Below are positions 59,568 to 64,000 of a DNA stretch of 64,000 nt, piece by piece (the stretch's first letter is position 1; each line of letters starts with the position of its first letter). Where the stretch lies: NCBI GenBank assembly GCA_900547825.1, contig URII01000005.1, forward strand, positions 1-64,000, written 5' to 3'. This DNA is from an uncultured Porphyromonadaceae bacterium. GTDB lineage: Bacteria; Bacteroidota; Bacteroidia; Bacteroidales; Muribaculaceae. The notes beneath the pieces were generated by a model. It ran no database searches. It worked only from the letters and a program-made list of their open reading frames with translations, and was not told the origin of the DNA. The translations under genes were made by a program, and so were the position numbers.

Positions 59568-62114
59568 ATGCGGACATACGCAAATATATGCTTCCCGGTC
59601 ATGGCGTTTCTGATCCTTATGGTTTCAGTCATGCCATGCTATGCCGCTACAAAAGTGAGAGTGCGGGGGCTTGTGCGCGATTCGCTTACCCATCAGCCTG
59701 TGCCTCATGCCGCTGTAACACTCAAGGGCACTGACGCCGGCGCGCTGACCAACGAAGCCGGTGTGTTCGAAATCTACACCGCCTCACCTTTCAAGGCCAT
59801 ACAGGTCACGGCCTCAGGATATGAACCCAAAAGCATAAGCCCGTCCCAGGCTACTACCCACACCATAATATCGTTGACTCCGTCATCACTCGTGCTTGAC
59901 GAAGTATCTGTAACAGCCAATAGAAAATATTCCAAACGAAACAATCCGGCTGTTGAGTTGATGAAACGTGTGCGAGAAAACATGAGGCGCACCGACCCTA
60001 CCCTATTGCCCCAGTTCCATAGGCGCCGTTATGAACGGATCACGCTTGGTATCAACAATTTCGACACCCTGAAAAATAAGTTTCTCGTAAAACAGTTCCC
60101 GTTTCTTGTGGAATACGTGGATTCGTCGGATGTTACAGGTGGGCGTGTGCTGAACATCTCCACACGCGAGAAAGTGTCGTATCTGCACCACAGCCTTGAA
60201 CCTCCCGCCGATTTCGAGATTATTGACGGAACCCGCCATGCCGGAATTGACGAAGTAGTGGATCCGGGCAATATGGAGCAGTTTCTCAACGAAGTGATGC
60301 GTGAAGTCAATATTTCCGACAACGATATAAACCTGCTCAAACAGCGCTTCGTCAGCCCCTTGTCACGCATAGCACCGGATTTCTACCGATTTTACATTAC
60401 CGATACCATAATGGTGGGCGGCGACAGTTGCTCCGTGTTGAGTTTTGCCCCGAAAACCAAAGAAGCTTTCGGATTTACGGGACGCATGTTCATTGCCGGC
60501 CGCGACAGTTCGGAATATGTGAAGCGCCTGTCATTCAATCTTCCTAAAAGCGCCAATGTGAATTTTGTGGACCGGCTCTTACTTGTTCAGGATTTTTCGA
60601 AAGATGAAAAAGGCTGTGTGGTAAAACTGCGTGATGACCTCACACTTGAACTGAGCCTGATACCGGGAACACAAGGCCTTTATGCACGCCGCAATGCCGT
60701 TTACGACAGTTTCAGCTATGAACCTGACAGCATAGCCGCGAAGCATATGCTGTCAGGCGGCAATATTTACAATCCGGGGGCCGATGACCGTGATTCGCTC
60801 TACTGGAGCCTGAGCCGGCTACACCGCATATCACGCCCGGAAGCGGGCGTAGACAGCCTGATGACAAAACTGAGGTCAAACAAAGTATATTATTGGGTGG
60901 AGAAAGTGGTGAAAATACTTATCGACGGCTATCTGCCCACAGCCAAGCGCTCTAAATTCGACATAGGGCCTGTCAACTCCTTTATAAGCTACAACGAACT
61001 GGAGGGCGTTCGCCTGAGGTTCGGGGGCCTCACCACCGCCAATCTCAGCAAGCGGTGGTTTGCCGGCGGCTACATGGCATATGGCCTGCGTGACAACCGA
61101 TTCATGTATCACGGTTCGCTGGATTATTCCTTCGTCGACAAGAAATATCATAAAGAAGAGTTTCCTGTAAGGTCAATAGGCATTTCACATACCTACGACA
61201 TAGACCGTCTCGGACGTCATTTCATATTCTCGAACCCCGACAATTTCCTGTTCTCGCTCACACGCGAGCCTGACAGGCAGATAATCTACAAACGGTCGTC
61301 GCACTTGAAGTACACCCTCGAACAATCCTATAATTTCTCTATCACTGCGGCATTGGACCATTCACGTTATGAGACAAGCCGGCTGGTGGATTTCATAAAC
61401 GGTTACGGCACCCGTATACCGCATTATAACGAAACGTCAGTATCCGTAACCCTGCGTTATGCACCCGGCGAGAAATTCTATCAGACACGCAGCCACCGGC
61501 TTCCGGTGTCAAAGGACGCTCCTGTAATGGAACTTACCCACACATGGGCTCCCAAATCGGCGTTCAACAACATGTGGGGCGTGAACAAAACGGAAATAAG
61601 CTTGTTCAAGCGGTTCTGGTTCTCGGCTTTCGGCTACACGGACATAATCGTGAAAGGGGGTCATGTATGGAGCCGGTCACCATTCGGGCAGCTTCTGATA
61701 CCCAATGCCAATCTCACATATATCATACAGCCTGAGTCGTTCGCGCTGATGAATCCCATGGAGTTCATCAACGACAGCTATGTGTCATGGGATGTGACCT
61801 ATTGGGCCAACGGCGCTCTGCTTAACTACATCCCCCTGATAAAGAAACTGAAGCTCCGTGAGGCATTCGCATTCCGGGGCGTGTGGGGGCACCTGTCACG
61901 GCGCAACGATCCACTTTGCAATCCCGTGCTTCTGAATTTTCCTGCCGGAGCCGGAGTACACACCGATACATCACGGCCCTATATGGAGATTGCCGTCGGG
62001 CTGGACAATATATTCCGCGTATTGAGGGTAGATTATGTGTGGCGGCTAAGCTATCGCAACACACCCGGAGCTTCCAACTCGGGTGTGCAGCTTGCACTGC
62101 ATCTTACATTCTGA
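59568..62114 (+). CDS. DUF5686 / carboxypeptidase-regulatory-like outer-membrane protein
   Basis: 848-aa outer-membrane protein. Signal peptide ends near PCYA. A CarboxypepD_reg-like beta-sandwich follows (about 30-110: VRGLVRDSLTHQPVPHAAVTL, LTNEAGVFEI), then the DUF5686 region, predicted to form a large beta-barrel whose last residues (LALHLTF) end in Phe, as BAM substrates do. It resembles TonB-dependent receptors at the N-terminus but lacks a recognisable plug. Convergent with the FtsE-like gene, with 6 bp between stops. Function unknown. Confidence 0.83.
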   Translation: MRTYANICFPVMAFLILMVSVMPCYAATKVRVRGLVRDSLTHQPVPHAAVTLKGTDAGALTNEAGVFEIYTASPFKAIQVTASGYEPKSISPSQATTHTIISLTPSSLVLDEVSVTANRKYSKRNNPAVELMKRVRENMRRTDPTLLPQFHRRRYERITLGINNFDTLKNKFLVKQFPFLVEYVDSSDVTGGRVLNISTREKVSYLHHSLEPPADFEIIDGTRHAGIDEVVDPGNMEQFLNEVMREVNISDNDINLLKQRFVSPLSRIAPDFYRFYITDTIMVGGDSCSVLSFAPKTKEAFGFTGRMFIAGRDSSEYVKRLSFNLPKSANVNFVDRLLLVQDFSKDEKGCVVKLRDDLTLELSLIPGTQGLYARRNAVYDSFSYEPDSIAAKHMLSGGNIYNPGADDRDSLYWSLSRLHRISRPEAGVDSLMTKLRSNKVYYWVEKVVKILIDGYLPTAKRSKFDIGPVNSFISYNELEGVRLRFGGLTTANLSKRWFAGGYMAYGLRDNRFMYHGSLDYSFVDKKYHKEEFPVRSIGISHTYDIDRLGRHFIFSNPDNFLFSLTREPDRQIIYKRSSHLKYTLEQSYNFSITAALDHSRYETSRLVDFINGYGTRIPHYNETSVSVTLRYAPGEKFYQTRSHRLPVSKDAPVMELTHTWAPKSAFNNMWGVNKTEISLFKRFWFSAFGYTDIIVKGGHVWSRSPFGQLLIPNANLTYIIQPESFALMNPMEFINDSYVSWDVTYWANGALLNYIPLIKKLKLREAFAFRGVWGHLSRRNDPLCNPVLLNFPAGAGVHTDTSRPYMEIAVGLDNIFRVLRVDYVWRLSYRNTPGASNSGVQLALHLTF

Positions 62115-62120
62115 AACCGA

Positions 62121-62795
62121 TCAGGCTTCCTCCACAATCCGCTTATTCTCCACCCGGAGAGTCCTGGCCGGATATTGGTCAACGATAGCACGGTTGTTGG
62201 TAGCCATTATCACGGCTGTACCCTCACGTGATATGTCGTGCAGATCGCCCACTATCTGTTCGGCAGTTTCGGGATCAAGATTGCCGGTAGGCTCATCGGC
62301 CAAAATAAGTTTCGGCCTGTTGAGGAGCGAACGGGCTATGACTATGCGCTGTTGCTCTCCACCTGAGAGTTCATGGGGCATTTTATAGGATTTATTGGCC
62401 ATCCCTACTTGCGACAGAACTTCTTCGATGCGACTGTCAACGGCTTTGCGGTCATTCCATCCCGTGGCAAACAGTACAAAACTCAGGTTCTGATAAACGT
62501 TCCGGTCAGAAAGCAGCCGGAAATCCTGAAACACGATACCCATTGCACGGCGCAACATAGGAACATCGCGCCGACGCAAAGTCGCAAGATCATACGACAG
62601 CACCGATGCCTCTCCGGATGCCAAAGGCACCTCGGCATACATAGATTTAAGCAACGTGCTCTTGCCGCTTCCCACGCGTCCCATAAGGTAGACAAACTCC
62701 CCTGTGGATACTTCGAGATCCACATGCTTGAGCACTACAAGCTCACGCCGTGTAAGCTCCACATCCCGGTATTGTATCAGTACATCCTGCGCCAT
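62121..62795 (-). CDS. ftsE: FtsE-like ABC transporter ATP-binding protein
   Basis: 224-aa ATPase. Walker A GRVGSGKST, Q-loop VFQDFRLL, signature LSGGEQQR, Walker B LILADEPTGNLDPET and H-loop region variant IMATNNRAIV (His replaced by Asn, as in FtsE proteins). FtsE with FtsX controls septal peptidoglycan hydrolases. ftsX is not adjacent, so the partner must lie elsewhere. It is 19 bp downstream of recQ on the same strand. Confidence 0.82.
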   Translation of the reverse strand: MAQDVLIQYRDVELTRRELVVLKHVDLEVSTGEFVYLMGRVGSGKSTLLKSMYAEVPLASGEASVLSYDLATLRRRDVPMLRRAMGIVFQDFRLLSDRNVYQNLSFVLFATGWNDRKAVDSRIEEVLSQVGMANKSYKMPHELSGGEQQRIVIARSLLNRPKLILADEPTGNLDPETAEQIVGDLHDISREGTAVIMATNNRAIVDQYPARTLRVENKRIVEEA

Positions 62796-62814
62796 GAATC
62801 AATTGCCGACAAAA

Positions 62815-64000
62815 TCAGTTACCAAGCTCGGAGAAGAACCGGATCCTTACAAGTCTTACCTCCTCCTCCGTGTAGTCGGGGCCTAATTCCTGCAAAGCCT
62901 CGTCCACGCCATCGCTCTCACTCTCCTTGAAGTATTCGAATATATCGTCCTGATGGTCATCGTCCATCACGTCATCAAGGAAATAATTGATGTTTATTTT
63001 AGTCCCTGAATATACTATAGCCTCCACCTGATCAAGCAGTTCGTTGAACTCAAGCCCCTTTGAGTTGGCTATTTCGTCAAGCGGTATCTTTCGGTCTATG
63101 GCCTGAATTATGAATATCTTCAGTTTACTCTTGTTGGCCACACCCCTAACCCTCATATCCACCGGGCGCTCTATCTCATTGGCTTCTACATGGCGGCGGA
63201 TTATCTTGACAAATTCCTCGCCATAACGTTTTGCCTTGCCGGCGCCTACTCCGGGAATAGTCTGCAATTCCTCAAGTGTCACCGGATAAGTGGTGGCCAT
63301 GGCCTCAAGCGACGGATCCTGAAAAATTACATATGGTGGAAGCTCAAGCTTCCGGGCTATATTTTTACGCAAATCCTTAAGGATGGAGAACAGTTCGGCA
63401 TCAGCCGCGCATGTGGCGCCCCCCTTTAGATTTTCCGATTCCTCCTCGGATTCAAATTCTGTATCTTCTACAATCATGAATGATTCTGGTTTTTCAATAA
63501 ATTCCTTGCCCTGCGGCGAGAGCCGCAAAATTCCGAAATTTTCTATATCCCGCTCCATGAAACCTGCCAAAGTAGCCTGCCGGAGAAGTGCTTTGATAAA
63601 ACGCGGCTCACGGTCAGATACACATCCGAAACATTCAAGTGCATCATGTCCGTATGACTTGACCGCATTCGACTCCTTACCGGTCATGACATCCACCACA
63701 TGATCGGCTTTGAACTTTTCTTTCAAGGCAAGCACCGTTTCAAGGGCCGCCACAAGTTCGTCGCGCGCCTCGACCCGTTTCTTTGGATGGATGCAATTAT
63801 CGCAATTGCCGCAGTTATCCGGTTCAAACTCCTCGCCGAAATAATGCAGCAACGATTTTCTGCGGCATACGCTTGATTCGGCATACCCCGCTGTTTCCAG
63901 GAGCAGCTGCTTCCCGATCTCCTGCTCGGCAACCTGCTTTCCGAGCATGAATTTCTCCATTTTCTGAAGATCCTTGTTGGCATAGAACGTTATACATATG
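62815..64000 (-). CDS. recQ: ATP-dependent DNA helicase RecQ, 5'-truncated by the window edge
   Basis: C-terminal part of RecQ; the frame stays open to base 64000 (reading ITFYANKDLQKMEKFM at the edge). Visible are the zinc-binding module (CRRKSLLHYFGEEF...NCGNCDNC), the RQC winged helix (about 110-170 of the visible part), the HRDC domain (DAELFSILKDLRKNIARKLELPPYVIFQDPSLEAMA, ending GVGAGKAKRYGEEFV) and an extra C-terminal helical domain with an acidic tail. Helicase motor motifs lie beyond the window. Acts in recombination and fork repair. Confidence 0.93.
   Translation of the reverse strand, partial: ICITFYANKDLQKMEKFMLGKQVAEQEIGKQLLLETAGYAESSVCRRKSLLHYFGEEFEPDNCGNCDNCIHPKKRVEARDELVAALETVLALKEKFKADHVVDVMTGKESNAVKSYGHDALECFGCVSDREPRFIKALLRQATLAGFMERDIENFGILRLSPQGKEFIEKPESFMIVEDTEFESEEESENLKGGATCAADAELFSILKDLRKNIARKLELPPYVIFQDPSLEAMATTYPVTLEELQTIPGVGAGKAKRYGEEFVKIIRRHVEANEIERPVDMRVRGVANKSKLKIFIIQAIDRKIPLDEIANSKGLEFNELLDQVEAIVYSGTKININYFLDDVMDDDHQDDIFEYFKESESDGVDEALQELGPDYTEEEVRLVRIRFFSELGN

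Noticed and set aside
1..64000. A site-specific recombinase gene in the window that could flip the pilus promoter
   Set aside because: None of the predicted proteins has tyrosine- or serine-recombinase motifs, so the enzyme must be encoded elsewhere.

Overview
The window is a chromosomal segment of a Bacteroidota species, most likely order Bacteroidales and plausibly Muribaculaceae. The evidence is a type V (Mfa/Fim-like) pilus operon led by a DUF3575 gene, several proteins ending in type IX secretion (T9SS) sorting tails, Bacteroidales families (DUF4827, DUF5686, 67K SppA, OmpH-like lipoprotein) and promoters of the Bacteroidetes type (TTG, about 20 bp, TAnnTTTG) in front of many genes. The genus is inference. 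Both ends are cut inside genes: uvrB lacks its 5' end at base 1, and recQ lacks its 5' end at base 64000.

Layout. 1-4.9 kb: uvrB, a YgiQ-type radical SAM gene, then on the minus strand a Crp/Fnr regulator and a CYTH phosphatase. 4.9-15.7 kb: a seven-gene minus-strand operon for surface pili (DUF3575/OmpA-like protein, Mfa1-like stalk pilin, Mfa2-like anchor, three large accessory or tip lipoproteins, and a CxxC thioredoxin-like lipoprotein). Its upstream gap (15742-16118) carries a 168-bp segment bounded by perfect 16-bp inverted repeats. The only -7 box in that segment points away from the operon, which is the picture of a phase-variable invertible promoter caught in the OFF orientation. This is the strongest special signal in the window. 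16-26.7 kb: housekeeping genes (tatD, polyprenyl synthetase, rpsO, pgk, pyrF, prfA on minus; sppA-lpxK-PNP-thiL on plus).

26.7-34.7 kb: a 1053-residue T9SS cargo with cleaved-adhesin-like modules, truA, speA, and an OmpA/TPR lipoprotein. 34.7-36 kb: tRNA-Gly(CCC), its terminator and a class A beta-lactamase gene with an RTG triad. 36.1-41.2 kb: a compact plus-strand operon (nrnA-like, DUF4827 lipoprotein, glmM, NlpC/P60 hydrolase, THUMP-like methyltransferase), meeting a YjjG-like HAD phosphatase tail to tail. 42-53.6 kb: OmpH-like lipoprotein, pepD, an operon of N-acetylmuramidase-parE-coaD-S41 protease, rlmD, and ppdK.

53.7-56.1 kb: a visibly AT-rich island with two unrecognised, probably membrane-active proteins. 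A 19-bp tandem duplication truncates the first of them. 56.2-64 kb: an SH3-like secreted protein, two paralogous beta-propeller proteins with T9SS-like tails, a DUF5686 outer-membrane protein, an FtsE-like ATPase and the recQ 3' part. No rRNA, CRISPR array, intact insertion sequence or recombinase gene was seen, so any inversion of the pilus promoter must be driven by a recombinase encoded elsewhere.
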